Assembly: GCF_013423485.1 (NCBI RefSeq)
Contig: NZ_JABFFR010000005.1
Coordinates: 124,001 to 188,000 of the forward strand
DNA length: 64,000 bases
Direction: 5' to 3'
From: Azospirillum oleiclasticum
Lineage (GTDB): Bacteria > Pseudomonadota > Alphaproteobacteria > Azospirillales > Azospirillaceae
Shown here piece by piece: positions 46,238 to 56,283 of the stretch. The position numbers and the translations under genes are program-made. The notes below the pieces were generated by a model. The model saw only the letters and a list, made by a program, of their open reading frames with translations, was not told the origin of the DNA and did no database searches. Each line of letters opens with the position of its first letter. Position 1 is the stretch's first letter.

Positions 46238-47170
46238 CTACCCCCACAGCACCGAGCGCACGGGGGCCGGCCAGCCCTGCGGGTCGAAGCCGAGGTGCCG
46301 GAACAGAGCCAGCGCCACCCGCTCCAGCCCGAAGCCGACGCAGGCGGAATGGGCAAGATCGCCGTCGGCCGTGCGCAGGTCCCAGGCCAGCCCGAAATGG
46401 TCCTGGTGGTAGTTGAAGCTGAGGCAGGCCGTCGGCTTGTCCGCGCTGGTGATGGGGATCAGCAGCTCGAACTTGAGGCCCTGGTCGCGCTGGTTGGCGG
46501 CCAGCATGCGCCCGGCCCGGCCGAAGAAGGGATCGTTGGCGAGATCGACCGTCACCGGCACGCCCAGCGAGCGCATCAGCGCCTCGCCGCGCTCCAGCCA
46601 GTCGCTGCGGAAGGCGGTCACCTGCTCCGGCGTGCCGATGCGCACGTATTCCCGCATGCGGAAGAGCTGCATGCGCGCGGGGTCCAGCGACGGCTCATGC
46701 CGGAAGCAATAGGAGTAGACGTCGACCAGCGCGCCCTCGGCCGGCAGCGGCCCGCGGGCGGCCAGGGTGGGGTAGATGGGGTAGCAGGCGGCGGGGGTCA
46801 TCACCACGCCGGTCGCCGTCTGGCCGGCGGTCCAGTCCTCCCCCGCCGCCACCCGTTTCAGGAGCGCGCGGTGGTCCGCCTCGCCGCCGGTGAAGCTGTG
46901 CACGGTGCCGGCGAGCTGCGGGAAGCTCTCCAGATAGCCGCTCTCCTCGAAATGGCGGCGGTTGAGCGCGGGGGGGAAGCGCATCACCTCCGCCCGGTCG
47001 CGCTGGCCGGCCGCGGTGACCAGCGCGTTGAAGCGCTCCACCACATCCTCGAAGACGCCGCTGCGGCCGTACAGCCCGTCCACCCCCATGGGGATCAGCA
47101 GCCCGTGCCGGATCAGCGCGTCGCGGAAATCGTCCGCCCCTGCGGCGGCGGTGGTCATGATCGTGGTCAT
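46238..47170 (-). CDS. Amino acid:[carrier protein] ligase (class II aaRS-like)
   Basis: The 310-residue protein resembles the atypical seryl-tRNA synthetase catalytic domain without any tRNA-binding arm, as in the Bradyrhizobium and Agrobacterium ligases that charge small carrier proteins. Motif 2 is [10 protein letters not shown] (171-179) and motif 3 is [10 protein letters not shown] (280-289). A zinc-binding set as in that family can be seen as C129, E174 and C277. These enzymes activate glycine or another small amino acid with ATP and move it to a phosphopantetheine thiol. The ATG at 47170 shares a base with the stop of the flavoprotein gene (TGATG). The amino acid cannot be predicted. 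Confidence 0.9.
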   Translation of the reverse strand: MTTIMTTAAAGADDFRDALIRHGLLIPMGVDGLYGRSGVFEDVVERFNALVTAAGQRDRAEVMRFPPALNRRHFEESGYLESFPQLAGTVHSFTGGEADHRALLKRVAAGEDWTAGQTATGVVMTPAACYPIYPTLAARGPLPAEGALVDVYSYCFRHEPSLDPARMQLFRMREYVRIGTPEQVTAFRSDWLERGEALMRSLGVPVTVDLANDPFFGRAGRMLAANQRDQGLKFELLIPITSADKPTACLSFNYHQDHFGLAWDLRTADGDLAHSACVGFGLERVALALFRHLGFDPQGWPAPVRSVLWG

Positions 47171-48327
47171 CAGCCGAACAGCCCCGTGTCCTCCTTGTCG
47201 ACCAGCAGCAGCCCGGCGCTGTTCGCAAGGATTCGGTCGTTGTTGATCATCAGCGCGGCGGAATGGGCATCGCGCAGCAGGCGCCCCAGGCTGAAGGGCC
47301 CGTCGTTGCGGTAGCCGGCCAGCCCGCAGACCAGCAGCGCCCCCTCCACCGCCCGCACCGCCGCCGTGGCGCTGTTGACCTTCAGCGCGTTCATGGCGAC
47401 GGCGAAGGACAGGGAGGACAGCCGGTCGGCGTCCGCCGCCGCCTCGAACTGGCGGATGGCGTCGGCGACCCCGGCGCGCGTCTGGTGGAGCCCGGCGACC
47501 GTCTCGGCCAACCGCACGGCGCCCGGCGGCATGGTGCCCGGCGTCTTGCGCGCGGCGGCGCGGATGAAGGCGCGGGCACGCGCCACCGCCTCCGTCGCGA
47601 TGCCCAGCCACACCGCGCTCCACAGGATGTGGGTCACCGGCAGCATGGTCTGGGCGGAAATCTCGGCGTAGGGCTGCGGGAGGATCTGGTCCAGCCCCCC
47701 CGACCCCACCAGCCGGTAGCCGACGGAGCAGGTGCCGCGCATGCCCAGCGTGTCCCAGCCGTCGGAGGGGACCAGCCGCGCATCGTCCTTCATGACCACG
47801 GTGATGACCTGATCGGACGGCGGCGCGTCGGCGGCGCGGCGGGCGGTCGCCAGAATCCCATCGGCGTCGGCGCCATAGGAGATGACGCTGGCCTGCTTGT
47901 CGATGGCGAAGCGGGCGCCGTCCGTGCCCAGCGCGCAGACGCTGCGCCGCACGTCGCCGCCGACTCCGGCCTCGGTGGTGGCGGACCCGAGAAGCAGTTG
48001 CTCCGCCGCCAGCCGCTCCAGCAGCCCGCGGTGCCACGCCGATCCCTGGCCGTGGCGCACGATGCAGGCGACCTGGATCTGGTGCATGGCATAGATCAGC
48101 CCGGTCGAGCCGCAGGCGCGGCCCAGCGCGTGGCAGGCGCCGGCGATGTCGGCCAGCCCCGCCTGCTCGCCGCCGAAGTCGCGCGGCACCATCGCACCCA
48201 GCAGGCGGGCTGATTTGAGGGCGGCGAAGGACTCGTGTGGGAATCTGGCGTCCCGGTCCACCGCGTGCGCGCATGCACCGGCGACCTCCGCCGCGATGGC
48301 CGCGGCGCGTTGGACGAGATCGCTCAC
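47170..48327 (-). CDS. Acyl-CoA-dehydrogenase-like flavoprotein of the carrier-protein locus
   Basis: The 385-residue protein has the acyl-CoA dehydrogenase fold: N-terminal helices ([21 protein letters not shown]), the flavin-binding middle ([15 protein letters not shown]) and C-terminal [21 protein letters not shown]. Where acyl-CoA dehydrogenases carry the catalytic Glu (YEGT), this reads MINND, so the usual base is missing. A likely use is oxidation of an aminoacyl group on the carrier protein, as known for prolyl-carrier-protein dehydrogenases. The start is GTG at 48327, overlapping the carrier-protein stop (GTGA). Confidence 0.85.
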   Translation of the reverse strand: MSDLVQRAAAIAAEVAGACAHAVDRDARFPHESFAALKSARLLGAMVPRDFGGEQAGLADIAGACHALGRACGSTGLIYAMHQIQVACIVRHGQGSAWHRGLLERLAAEQLLLGSATTEAGVGGDVRRSVCALGTDGARFAIDKQASVISYGADADGILATARRAADAPPSDQVITVVMKDDARLVPSDGWDTLGMRGTCSVGYRLVGSGGLDQILPQPYAEISAQTMLPVTHILWSAVWLGIATEAVARARAFIRAAARKTPGTMPPGAVRLAETVAGLHQTRAGVADAIRQFEAAADADRLSSLSFAVAMNALKVNSATAAVRAVEGALLVCGLAGYRNDGPFSLGRLLRDAHSAALMINNDRILANSAGLLLVDKEDTGLFG

Positions 48328-48620
48328 GCGGCGGCGGTTCCGTCGATGAGCCCGGCGACCGCCTCGCGGATCGCGGCGACGCTGGAGAAGGTGCGGCGGC
48401 GCAGCAGCCGCTCCGGGAACTCGATCCCGAACCGGTCCTCCAGCGCCAGCATCAGGTGCACCGACCCCTGCGAGGTCAGGCCGAGCCCGTAGAGGTCGTC
48501 GTCGTCGGCCGGCGCGGCGGCATCGGCCGCCAGACAGCCGCAGTCCGCCAGCACCGCGCGGATCGCCTCCGTCAGGTCCTGCGGGGTAACCGCGCTATCC
48601 CGGAAAATGGCGTCACTCAT
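48324..48620 (-). CDS. Acyl/aminoacyl carrier protein
   Basis: The 98-residue acidic protein has the carrier-protein four-helix pattern ([59 protein letters not shown]). The phosphopantetheine site is S50 in GLTSQG, replacing the more common DSL with TSQ. Small carrier proteins of this kind are the acceptors of amino acid:[carrier protein] ligases. ATG at 48620 is preferred; one at 48629 adds three residues. It is first in the operon, coupled to the flavoprotein gene. Confidence 0.9.
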   Translation of the reverse strand: MSDAIFRDSAVTPQDLTEAIRAVLADCGCLAADAAAPADDDDLYGLGLTSQGSVHLMLALEDRFGIEFPERLLRRRTFSSVAAIREAVAGLIDGTAAA

Positions 48621-48663
48621 TCGTTTCATCCCAGCTCGCAACGAGCACGTCCGTGCAGGCACG

Positions 48664-48707
48664 CGATACAACGGCGGCGGCAGCACGCCCGTGCCGTTAC
48701 TGTATCG
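48664..48707. promoter_or_regulatory. Imperfect inverted repeat upstream of the carrier-protein gene
   Basis: CGATACAACGGC (48664-48675) pairs with GCCGTTACTGTATCG (48693-48707) apart from a 3-nt bulge, 44 bp upstream of the carrier-protein start. It may be an operator or a 5' leader hairpin. No regulator gene is next to it. Confidence 0.35.
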
Positions 48708-48823
48708 AATGCAGCCGCAAGCGGCAGGATGCACACGATGTAACCCCATGGTCGGGGCTTCAACGCGATCCGGTGGGTGGGTGGTGCGTTCGGGGATGAC
48801 GCTTGACGAGGGGAAGGTCCGCC

Positions 48824-49879
48824 TCACTCCGGCAGGGAGGCGAGGTTGGTGGCGAACTCCGTGCGCAGGGGGTCGAGGTCGGCGGCGCGCTCGAACATGG
48901 CGCGGGCACCGGCGAGATCACCGGTCTGGCGCAGCAGCTCGCCATAGCCGTTGTAGGCCTCGGCGAAGCGGGGGTCGGCCTGCATGGCCTCGCGGTACAG
49001 GACGGCGGACTCCTCCGGCCGGCCCAGCGCGCGCAACGCGGTCGCCCAGCCGGTGTAGGCGTGCGGCGTGCGCTGGCGGCTCTCGCCGTCGAGCGCCAGC
49101 ACCTCGCGGAACCTGGCGATGGCCGCTTCGTGCTCGCCCTTGGCGAGCAGCGCGTTGCCCCAGTTGTGCAGCGCCGGCACGAAGTCCGGCCGCAGCCGCA
49201 GCGCCTGCCGGAACCGCTCGATCGCCTCGTCCGGCCGCCCCTCCTGGAGGAGGACGAGGCCCCACAGATTGTGCGCCCAGTGCCGCTCCCCCTCCGGCAT
49301 GGCGGCCGCGCAATGGCGCAGCTCGCGCAGCGTGTCGGCGTAGTCGGTGCCCTTCCGGTCGCGCGTCGTCTCGTAGTGATAGGAGGCGACGATGTAGGGA
49401 TCGACGAAGCGCACGATGTCGATCGCCATGCGGCGGACCAGATCCTCCGGATCCCGGGCGCCGACGGTGGCGAAGAAGAACTGCTGGGTGCGGTTGTTGC
49501 GGCCGCGCACGCTCAGCCGGTATTCGTTGTCGCGGGTGACCACGTCGCCGACGAAACTGAACTCCACCAGCCCCATCAGCTCCTGGGTGGCGCGCACCGG
49601 GGTCAGGAAGTCGAAATAGCCGCCCAGCGTGTAGATGGCCGATTCGTCGTCGGGCAGCAGCATGCGGCGCTCGTCCTTGGCCGTGCGCGCCTTCAGCTTG
49701 ATGAGCCGCACCTCGTTCGCCAGCCGGGCCGACATGACGCGGCGGCTGTAGCCCTGCTGGTCGAGCGTCAGCGGCACCTCGATGGGGTGGAACAGCACCG
49801 CGCTGACGTCGAAGAAGACGGAATAACCGAACAGCAGCGACAGGGTGATCACAGGCAGCGAGAGAAACCCGAAATCCAT
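48824..49879 (-). CDS. Membrane-anchored TPR protein
   Basis: The 351-residue protein has an N-terminal membrane helix (LSLPVITLSLLFGYSVFF), an alpha/beta middle (about 40-165, with EVRLIKLKARTAKDERRML) of no recognised family, and five TPR-type repeats (HWAHNLWGLVLLQEGRPDEAIERF, ALHNWGNALLAKGEHEAAIARF, AYNGYGELLRQTGDLAGARAMF). It is separate from the carrier-protein operon (204-bp gap). It probably acts as a scaffold; the function is unknown. Confidence 0.78.
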   Translation of the reverse strand: MDFGFLSLPVITLSLLFGYSVFFDVSAVLFHPIEVPLTLDQQGYSRRVMSARLANEVRLIKLKARTAKDERRMLLPDDESAIYTLGGYFDFLTPVRATQELMGLVEFSFVGDVVTRDNEYRLSVRGRNNRTQQFFFATVGARDPEDLVRRMAIDIVRFVDPYIVASYHYETTRDRKGTDYADTLRELRHCAAAMPEGERHWAHNLWGLVLLQEGRPDEAIERFRQALRLRPDFVPALHNWGNALLAKGEHEAAIARFREVLALDGESRQRTPHAYTGWATALRALGRPEESAVLYREAMQADPRFAEAYNGYGELLRQTGDLAGARAMFERAADLDPLRTEFATNLASLPE

Positions 49880-49982
49880 GCATCACCCCGGCGCGAAACC
49901 CCGTTCGGCAATGCCATAAACGAGGGAAGTCCGCGGCGTCGCGCGGCGTTGTGTCGCAGGTGCGAAGAGTCCGGCACACGGA

Positions 49983-51833
49983 TCATGCGTCCGTGTGCGC
50001 CGGCTCCCGCACCGGTGCGCTTTTGCCGTCCTTGGTCAAACCGGGGTCGCGGGCGAGGTAGGTGGTGGTGGACGGGAAGGCGAAGCCGGACCCGGCCTTC
50101 TCCACCACGTCGGTGAAGGTGAGGAACAGCTCCTCCTGGACCTTCAGGAACTCCGGCCAGGCGGTGGTGGCGACGTAGGCGAACACCTCCACGTCCAGCG
50201 AGTGGGCGCCGAAGCGGATGAAGCGGACACGGGGGTCCGGCTTGATCATCGGATGATCGGCGAGCACGCGCTGGAGCTGCCGCAGCACCTCGCGGAGCTG
50301 CTCCGGCGTGGTCTCGTAGCGAAGGCCCAGCACGGTGTGCAGGTGGATGCTGGCGCGGCGCGACAGGTTGACGATCTGCATCTTCACCAGATCGGCGTTC
50401 GCCACCGTGATCAGGGTCTGGTCCACGGCGCGGATGCGGGTGGAGCGGATGCCGATCATCTCCACCGTACCGGTCAGGGTGCCGAGCCTGCAGAGGTCGC
50501 CGACCCGCAGCACCTGGTCGGCGTAGAGGATCATGCCGCCGATCAGGTTCTCCATGGTCGGCTGCGCCGCCAACGCGATGGCGAGGCCGCCGATGCCGAG
50601 GCCGGCCACCACGCCATAGACGGGGATGCCCACCTGCGTCGCCCCGTAGCCCAGCACCAGCACCGACAGGCAGAGGCCGAACACCCGCACCCCGGTGCGC
50701 AGCAGGCTGACGTCCAGCGCCTCGGTCCCCGGCCGGCGGCTGGTCAGCAGCCACGCCGACAGGGCGTTGCTGACCTGGTAGACGGACCAGGCCGCCACCG
50801 TCCAGATGATCACCTCGGTCACCATGGAACCGGCGAAGGTCCAGGACCCGGTCAGGTTGATCTCCTCCCGCACGATGTGGCGGAAGGCGTAGATGCACAG
50901 AATGATGACCATGGGGAGCAGGATGCGCCGCAGGCTGCGCGCCGCCTCCCCATCCGGCAGCGGGCGGCGGCGGAGCCAGAGGTGGAACAGCACGGGGATC
51001 GCCACGAAGACGATCAGCGCCACCAGCCGGCCCAGCCATTTCCAGACCGGCTGGCCGTTGTGGTCCGCCATCAGCCAGGACGGCCCGTTCTCCACCAGGG
51101 TGAACCAAGCCGGCGGCATCAGCCCGCCGGGGCTGCGCCGCTGGTATTCGAAGAGGTCGACGCCCTCGTCCTTGCGGACCGGGTTGTTGACGATGATCCG
51201 GTAATCATTCTCGATCCGGTCCACCGTGCGCGCCGACACCAGATAGCGGCCGATCTGGTCCCCGGCCTCCTGCCGCACGATGGTCAGGTCGGTGTAAGGG
51301 ATCGTCCAGGACCCCGGCAGGACCTGCTGCGCCTTGGCGTCGGCGAAGGTGCCGGCGGCGGCACCGGGGATATCGCCGAGATCGGGCAGGGCCACGCGGT
51401 CCAGGATCTCTTTGAATTGCAGGACCGCGACCAGTGAATCCGCCTCCAGCGAGGATTTCGGGATCCGGCTGAAGTCGAACACCTCCATCGCCTTGTGCAG
51501 CAGCACGTCGGCAAGCGCTATGGCGCGCTGCTCGGTCGCGTTCGGCTGAGAGCCCGGCCGGCTGGCGAGGCTGCCGCGGGCACCCACCCACAGGCGCTCC
51601 GCCTCCTGCATGATCAGCAGGAAGCTCTCGATCGTGGCGCGAGGGCTGGAGGTGTCCGGCGGCGAGATCGGGAACCGCTCCAGATAGCTGGTCGCGTTCA
51701 GCGCCCCGCCGGCGGCCGGCGCCCCGGCCGCGGTGCCGGCCGCGGACTGGGCCGCCGCCGGAAGGGACCACAGCACCAGCACCGCCAGCAGGGCATGGGC
51801 CAGCATACGGACGCGAGCAACCGTTCCCCACAT
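49983..51833 (-). CDS. MscS family mechanosensitive channel with large periplasmic N-terminal part
   Basis: The 616-residue protein has a signal peptide (LLAVLVLWSLPAAAQ), a periplasmic region of about 240 residues, several membrane helices and an MscS core (GYGATQVGIPVYGVVAGLGIGGLAIALAAQ pore helix region and ILYADQVLRVGDLC beta domain). It has the size of the YbdG/MscK-intermediate group of the MscS family. It would release ions or solutes under osmotic down-shock. The ATG at 51833 follows GGTGGGACC. It lies 104 bp downstream of the TPR gene on the same strand side; linkage is unclear. Confidence 0.88.
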   Translation of the reverse strand: MWGTVARVRMLAHALLAVLVLWSLPAAAQSAAGTAAGAPAAGGALNATSYLERFPISPPDTSSPRATIESFLLIMQEAERLWVGARGSLASRPGSQPNATEQRAIALADVLLHKAMEVFDFSRIPKSSLEADSLVAVLQFKEILDRVALPDLGDIPGAAAGTFADAKAQQVLPGSWTIPYTDLTIVRQEAGDQIGRYLVSARTVDRIENDYRIIVNNPVRKDEGVDLFEYQRRSPGGLMPPAWFTLVENGPSWLMADHNGQPVWKWLGRLVALIVFVAIPVLFHLWLRRRPLPDGEAARSLRRILLPMVIILCIYAFRHIVREEINLTGSWTFAGSMVTEVIIWTVAAWSVYQVSNALSAWLLTSRRPGTEALDVSLLRTGVRVFGLCLSVLVLGYGATQVGIPVYGVVAGLGIGGLAIALAAQPTMENLIGGMILYADQVLRVGDLCRLGTLTGTVEMIGIRSTRIRAVDQTLITVANADLVKMQIVNLSRRASIHLHTVLGLRYETTPEQLREVLRQLQRVLADHPMIKPDPRVRFIRFGAHSLDVEVFAYVATTAWPEFLKVQEELFLTFTDVVEKAGSGFAFPSTTTYLARDPGLTKDGKSAPVREPAHTDA

Positions 51834-51873
51834 GGTCCCACCCCTGGTCGGGCCGCCGTTCGGACGTCTTCGA

Positions 51874-52158
51874 TCAGCCGTTGATGAGCGCCAGGCACTT
51901 GCCGGCCGGCTCGGCCGCCGCCTGGGCATCGGAACGGCTGAGCTTGCCGCCCATGACCATGGGACGCACCACCGACTTCAGCTCGTCAGCGACCGTCACG
52001 CCCGGTTTGATGCGCGGCTTGGTCGCGTCGTAGATCATCTTGGAGTTGGCGTTGAGACCCGCCGCGCACTTGTCGCCCGCCGCGACATCGGCAAGGGCCG
52101 GACCCGCCGCCAGACCAAGGGCGAGCGCCGCGAGCAGAATGCCGGACCGCACCATCAT
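51874..52158 (-). CDS. Small secreted hypothetical protein
   Basis: The 94-residue precursor has a signal peptide (VRSGILLAALALGLAAGPALA) and a short mature part of about 70 residues with two cysteines (GDKCAAGL and AGKCLALI), suggesting one disulfide, and MVMGGKLSRSDAQAAA. I do not recognise its family. ATG at 52158 follows GGGGAGATAC. It lies 40 bp upstream of the channel gene and may be expressed with it. Confidence 0.65.
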   Translation of the reverse strand: MMVRSGILLAALALGLAAGPALADVAAGDKCAAGLNANSKMIYDATKPRIKPGVTVADELKSVVRPMVMGGKLSRSDAQAAAEPAGKCLALING

Positions 52159-52291
52159 CACCGTATCTCCCCTACCACGATTTCGTATGCGCAACAGTTA
52201 GCTGTTTCAGCCATTCCGCGCAATGGCCGGATGAGAGGAACGCCCCGGCCCCGCCCCCCGCAGCGGGGCCGGGGCCGGGCGGGGAGGGCGG

Positions 52292-54103
52292 TCAGGGTTC
52301 GCCGGGAACGGTGCCGCTCTGCGGCGTCAGGCGCTTCGCCGCCGACTGTTCGGCCAGCATGGCGGACAGCGTGTCCCGGGCCGCCACCGATTCGGCGTCG
52401 GTGGCGGCGGCGCGGTTGGTCAGCTCCATCGGGTCGTCGGTGACGCAGTACATTTCGTACTCCTCCGGGGCCGGTGTGAGCTTGATCGTTTGCTTGAACA
52501 GCACGACCCGCGTCCCCTCGTCGTCGGAGGGCTGGCGGATCTGCCGCTCGATCAGATCCTGCACGCCGCTGGCGCCGGGATCGCCGGGCGAGCTCCAGAA
52601 CTGCGGGTTGTCGAAGTAGCGGGAGTATTTCCACAGCTTGCCGTCGTCCAGCACCGCGACCACCGTCTCGATGTGGTTGGGCTGGATCACCGAGTCGTAC
52701 TCGCGGCCGGTCCAGCCCGTCTGGTTCATGCCGCGGCTGGGGTCGTCGTCGGTCATGAAATAGACGGGGTCGCGCACCGCATCGGGCGTCACATCGCCCA
52801 GCACCAGCCCCGACAGGTTGCGGCCGACCAGCGGCAGCGCGTCGGTGTAGCGCGGCGCGATGCGCTGGCGGATCGCCTCGGCGTCCAGCCCGGCAAGGCC
52901 CAGCAGGGTCGGCACCAGATCCACATGGCTGGTCACCGTGTCCACCGCCGCCGGCTGGGGGAACAGCTTCGGATTGGCGACGATCATCGGCACATGCACC
53001 GACTCCTCGTAGGCCTGATACCATTTCTGGTGCAGGTAGCCGTGCGCGCCCAGCAGGTCGCCGTGATCGGAGGTGAACAGCACGATGGTGTCGTCGGCCA
53101 TCCCGTTCGCCTCCAGCGCGTCGAGCACCCGCGCCATCTGCGCATCGACGGTCTTCTGGAGCTGGTAGTAGAGCCGGAAGTAGGTCTTCCAGTCCGTGAT
53201 CGGCTGGATCCACTGCTTGTAGCTGGTCTGGTAGCTCTTCTGGCAGCTCGGCTTGCCGTCCAGATCCTCCTTCGCCGACGCCTCAAAGGCGTCGTCGAAC
53301 AGCTCGTCCGGCACCGTGTCATCGACCGAGAAGTCGAAGGCCGGCGACGCCCCGCCCAGCAGCCCGTAGAGCGTGATGTCGTGCGGGTTCAGGAAGGACA
53401 CGATCGACAGCCACGGCCCGCCCTCCCGCTGGGCGCCGAGCTGGTCGAGCAGCGCGACCGCCTGGTCGGCGAAGCCCTGGTCGCGCCCCGAGCGCGCATC
53501 GGCCGAGGCGTTCGGCGGGATGGCGGCGGAGGACGCGCTGTTGTTGGGCGCCGTGCCGTGCGGCTCCGGCCCGATCCAGCCGTCGAAACCGTACTCGTCC
53601 AGCCGGTTGGCCTCGCGGTAGAGCGCCTCCTTCTCCGGATCGGGGGCGCCGTCCGGCTGGTAGCTGACGAGCCCCGTGTGGGTGCCGGGAACCACCAGAT
53701 CGGCGAAGGACGCGTGCCATTTGCCGGTCCAGTGGGTGCGGTAGCCGGCCGCGCGGAAATAGGCCCCGATGGTCGGCACGCCGTTGGGGTCGAGCCAGAA
53801 GCAGTCGGGGTCCGAATCCAGCTTGGCGGCGCCTGGCGTGTTGCTCACCCCGTGCAGCGACGGGTACTGCCCGGTGTAGATGGTGGTGCGGCTGGGGGCG
53901 CAGGCGGTGGAGGCGATGTAGTGCCGCCTGAACTCCATCCCGTGCCGGCGCAGCCGCTCCTGGGTCGGCAGGTGTTTGGCACGGAAGGCCGCCAGGGCCT
54001 CGTTCTCGTAGACCGGCGGGTAGCGCATCTCGTCGCACATGATGACGAGGATGTTGGGCCGCCGGCCCAGCCGTTCGGTCGCTGAAGGGTTGCCGTCGCT
54101 CAT
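52292..54103 (-). CDS. Sulfatase (formylglycine-type)
   Basis: The 603-residue protein has the sulfatase start PNILVIMCDEMRYPP with metal Asp residues, the formylglycine signature C68-A-P-S-R with TTIYTGQYPS, and a late FTSDHGDLLGAHGYLHQKW with metal-binding Asp/His. No signal peptide is seen, so a cytosolic place is likely. It could be an arylsulfatase or a choline- or sugar-sulfatase. It does not encode its own formylglycine-generating enzyme nearby. The gene precedes the mannonate cluster on the same strand but is separated by 116 bp. Confidence 0.9.
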   Translation of the reverse strand: MSDGNPSATERLGRRPNILVIMCDEMRYPPVYENEALAAFRAKHLPTQERLRRHGMEFRRHYIASTACAPSRTTIYTGQYPSLHGVSNTPGAAKLDSDPDCFWLDPNGVPTIGAYFRAAGYRTHWTGKWHASFADLVVPGTHTGLVSYQPDGAPDPEKEALYREANRLDEYGFDGWIGPEPHGTAPNNSASSAAIPPNASADARSGRDQGFADQAVALLDQLGAQREGGPWLSIVSFLNPHDITLYGLLGGASPAFDFSVDDTVPDELFDDAFEASAKEDLDGKPSCQKSYQTSYKQWIQPITDWKTYFRLYYQLQKTVDAQMARVLDALEANGMADDTIVLFTSDHGDLLGAHGYLHQKWYQAYEESVHVPMIVANPKLFPQPAAVDTVTSHVDLVPTLLGLAGLDAEAIRQRIAPRYTDALPLVGRNLSGLVLGDVTPDAVRDPVYFMTDDDPSRGMNQTGWTGREYDSVIQPNHIETVVAVLDDGKLWKYSRYFDNPQFWSSPGDPGASGVQDLIERQIRQPSDDEGTRVVLFKQTIKLTPAPEEYEMYCVTDDPMELTNRAAATDAESVAARDTLSAMLAEQSAAKRLTPQSGTVPGEP

Positions 54104-54219
54104 GGGTGCGTTCCTCCGGGTGACCGGCCGGGGCCGGCGTCGGAGGAACGCTAGGGATGCAACTCAGGATTATCTACAGTTTTAAATGAACACCGCAGTA
54201 ATCATCCTTGTCGTGCGCA

Positions 54220-55431
54220 TCACCAACTCCAAAGCGTGCCATCGGCCAGACGCGCCACCGGGAGATAAGCCGGGTTGTAGGGGTACTTGGCGGCCAGCTC
54301 CTCGTCGATGTCCACGCCGTGGCCGGGCGTCTCGCCGGGGTGCATGTAGCCGTCCTTGAAGCTGTAGGCGTGCGGGAAGACGGCGTCGGTCTCCGGGTTG
54401 TGCTCCATGTGCTCCTGGACGCCGAAGTTCGGCACCCACAGGTCGAAGTGCAGCGCCGCCCCCATGCACACCGGCGACAGGTCGGTCGCCCCGTGGCAGC
54501 CGGTGCGCACATGGTAGAGCGAGGCCAGGTCGGCGATGCGGCGCAGGTGGGTGATGCCGCCGGCGTGCACCACCGAGGTGCGGATGTAGTCGATCAGCTG
54601 CTCCTCGATCAGGTCCTTGCAGTCCCAGATGCTGTTCAGCACCTCGCCCACCGCCAAGGGCGTGGTCGTGTGCTGGCGGATCAGGCGGAAGGATTCCTGG
54701 TTCTCCACCGGCACCGGGTCCTCCATCCAGAACAGGCGGTAGGGCTCCAGGCTCTTGCCGAGCCGTGCCGCCTCGATGGGGGTCAGGCGGTGGTGCACGT
54801 CGTGCAGCAGGTGGAAGTTCATGCCGTGCGCCACCCGCACCGCCTCGAACAGTTGCGGCGCGAAGTCCAGATAGGCCTCGGTGGACCAGACGGACTCCTC
54901 CGGCAGGCCGCGGGTCGCCGGCTCGTAGAAGGCGCCCTTGCCCTTGGCGACGCCGTAGACGCCGGCCACGCCGGGGATGCCGGACTGCGCCCGCACCGCC
55001 TTGTAGCCCTTCTCCAGATAGGCGCCGACGCGGTCCACCGTCTCCGGCACGTCGCGGCCGTTGGCGTGGGCGTAGACCATCACGCCGGTGCGGCTCTTGC
55101 CGCCCAGGAGCTGGTAGAGCGGCATGTTCGCCGCCTTGGCCTTGATGTCCCACAGCGCCGTGTCCACCGCGGCGATGGCCGACATGGTGACCGGCCCGCG
55201 GCGCCAGTAAGCGCCCTTGTAGAGATACTGCCAGATGTCCTCGATCTGGTGCGGGTCGCGGCCGATCAGGCAGGGGATGACGTGCTCGTTCAGGTAGGCG
55301 GCGACCGCCAGCTCGCGCCCGTTCAGGGTGGCGTCGCCGATGCCGTACAGGCCCTCGTCGGTGACGATCTTGAGCGTGACGAAATTCCGTCCGGGCGAGG
55401 TCACGATGACGGAGGCGGATTGGATCTTCAT
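54220..55431 (-). CDS. manD: D-mannonate dehydratase (enolase superfamily, ManD)
   Basis: The 403-residue protein is a mandelate-racemase-subgroup enzyme with all ManD landmarks: Y159 and R147 of the catalytic arm, metal ligands D211 (HLLHDVHHR), E237 (WMEDPVP) and E263 (VGEVLNS), and H213. It dehydrates D-mannonate to 2-keto-3-deoxy-D-gluconate. It is 29 bp after the GntR gene on the same strand and divergent from the TRAP transporter, so the unit takes up and degrades a hexuronate/aldonate. Low-activity ManD homologs exist and cannot be distinguished by eye. Confidence 0.88.
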   Translation of the reverse strand: MKIQSASVIVTSPGRNFVTLKIVTDEGLYGIGDATLNGRELAVAAYLNEHVIPCLIGRDPHQIEDIWQYLYKGAYWRRGPVTMSAIAAVDTALWDIKAKAANMPLYQLLGGKSRTGVMVYAHANGRDVPETVDRVGAYLEKGYKAVRAQSGIPGVAGVYGVAKGKGAFYEPATRGLPEESVWSTEAYLDFAPQLFEAVRVAHGMNFHLLHDVHHRLTPIEAARLGKSLEPYRLFWMEDPVPVENQESFRLIRQHTTTPLAVGEVLNSIWDCKDLIEEQLIDYIRTSVVHAGGITHLRRIADLASLYHVRTGCHGATDLSPVCMGAALHFDLWVPNFGVQEHMEHNPETDAVFPHAYSFKDGYMHPGETPGHGVDIDEELAAKYPYNPAYLPVARLADGTLWSW

Positions 55432-55460
55432 GGAAGCGGACTCCGGAAGGAAAGTCGGGC

Positions 55461-56180
55461 TCAGGCCGCGCGCACGGGTTCGGCGGCCGGGACCGTGTCG
55501 TCGTTGAACAGGGCGGGGAAGCGCTGCTCCAGCTCGGGCAGCGAGGTCAGGATTTCGCGCAGATGCACGCACAGCGCGGCCTCCGCCGCGTCCGCGTCGT
55601 GCGCGGCGATGGCGTCGACGATGCGCTCGTGCTGGGCGATCAGCCGGTCCACCGGCGTGGCGTGCGGCAGGCTGAGGTAGCGGACGCGGTCCATCTGGGC
55701 CTTGGTCTCCTCCACCACCCGCCAGGCGTAGTCGCAGCCGACTCCGAGCGCGATGGTGCGGTGCAGCGCCTCGTCCAGCGCCAGGAAGCCCTCCGCCTCG
55801 CCCTGCCGGGCGGTGGCGCGCTGGGCCATCAGGTTGTCGTGCAGGGCGGCGATCCCGGACGCCGGCATCTCCGCCGCCGCCTTGCGGACGACGGCGACCT
55901 CCACCGCCTCGCGCACGAAGCGGGCGTCGAGCACCTGACGGACGGAGATGCGCACCACGAAGGTGCCGCGCTGCGGGCGGATCACCACCAGCCCGGCCTC
56001 GCCCAGCTTGATGAAGGCCTCGCGCACCGGCTGGCGGCTGACGCCCAGCCGGCTGGCCACGTCCTTCTCCGACAGGGCCTGGCCCGGCTCCACCTGCATG
56101 GTCACGATGGCGTGGCGCAGCGCCTTGAAGACCTGGCGCGCGATGGGCTCCGCGGAGTCCGGTTCGATCCTGGTCAGCAT
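55461..56180 (-). CDS. GntR family regulator (FadR subfamily)
   Basis: The 239-residue protein has a GntR winged helix ([41 protein letters not shown]) and a C-terminal FCD effector domain with metal-binding D/H residues ([25 protein letters not shown]). It precedes manD and probably represses both manD and the divergent dctPQM-type genes through the shared gap (56181-56351), releasing on a sugar acid. The ATG at 56180 follows AAGGACCGGA. Confidence 0.88.
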   Translation of the reverse strand: MLTRIEPDSAEPIARQVFKALRHAIVTMQVEPGQALSEKDVASRLGVSRQPVREAFIKLGEAGLVVIRPQRGTFVVRISVRQVLDARFVREAVEVAVVRKAAAEMPASGIAALHDNLMAQRATARQGEAEGFLALDEALHRTIALGVGCDYAWRVVEETKAQMDRVRYLSLPHATPVDRLIAQHERIVDAIAAHDADAAEAALCVHLREILTSLPELEQRFPALFNDDTVPAAEPVRAA

Positions 56181-56283
56181 TCCGGTCCTTGTCCTCCCCG
56201 ACGCCCGCGCGGCCGTTCCGGCCGTCACGCTTATGGGCTGATTGTGCCCCATGCGCAAAGTCGTTGCCAACACCATTCTTACA

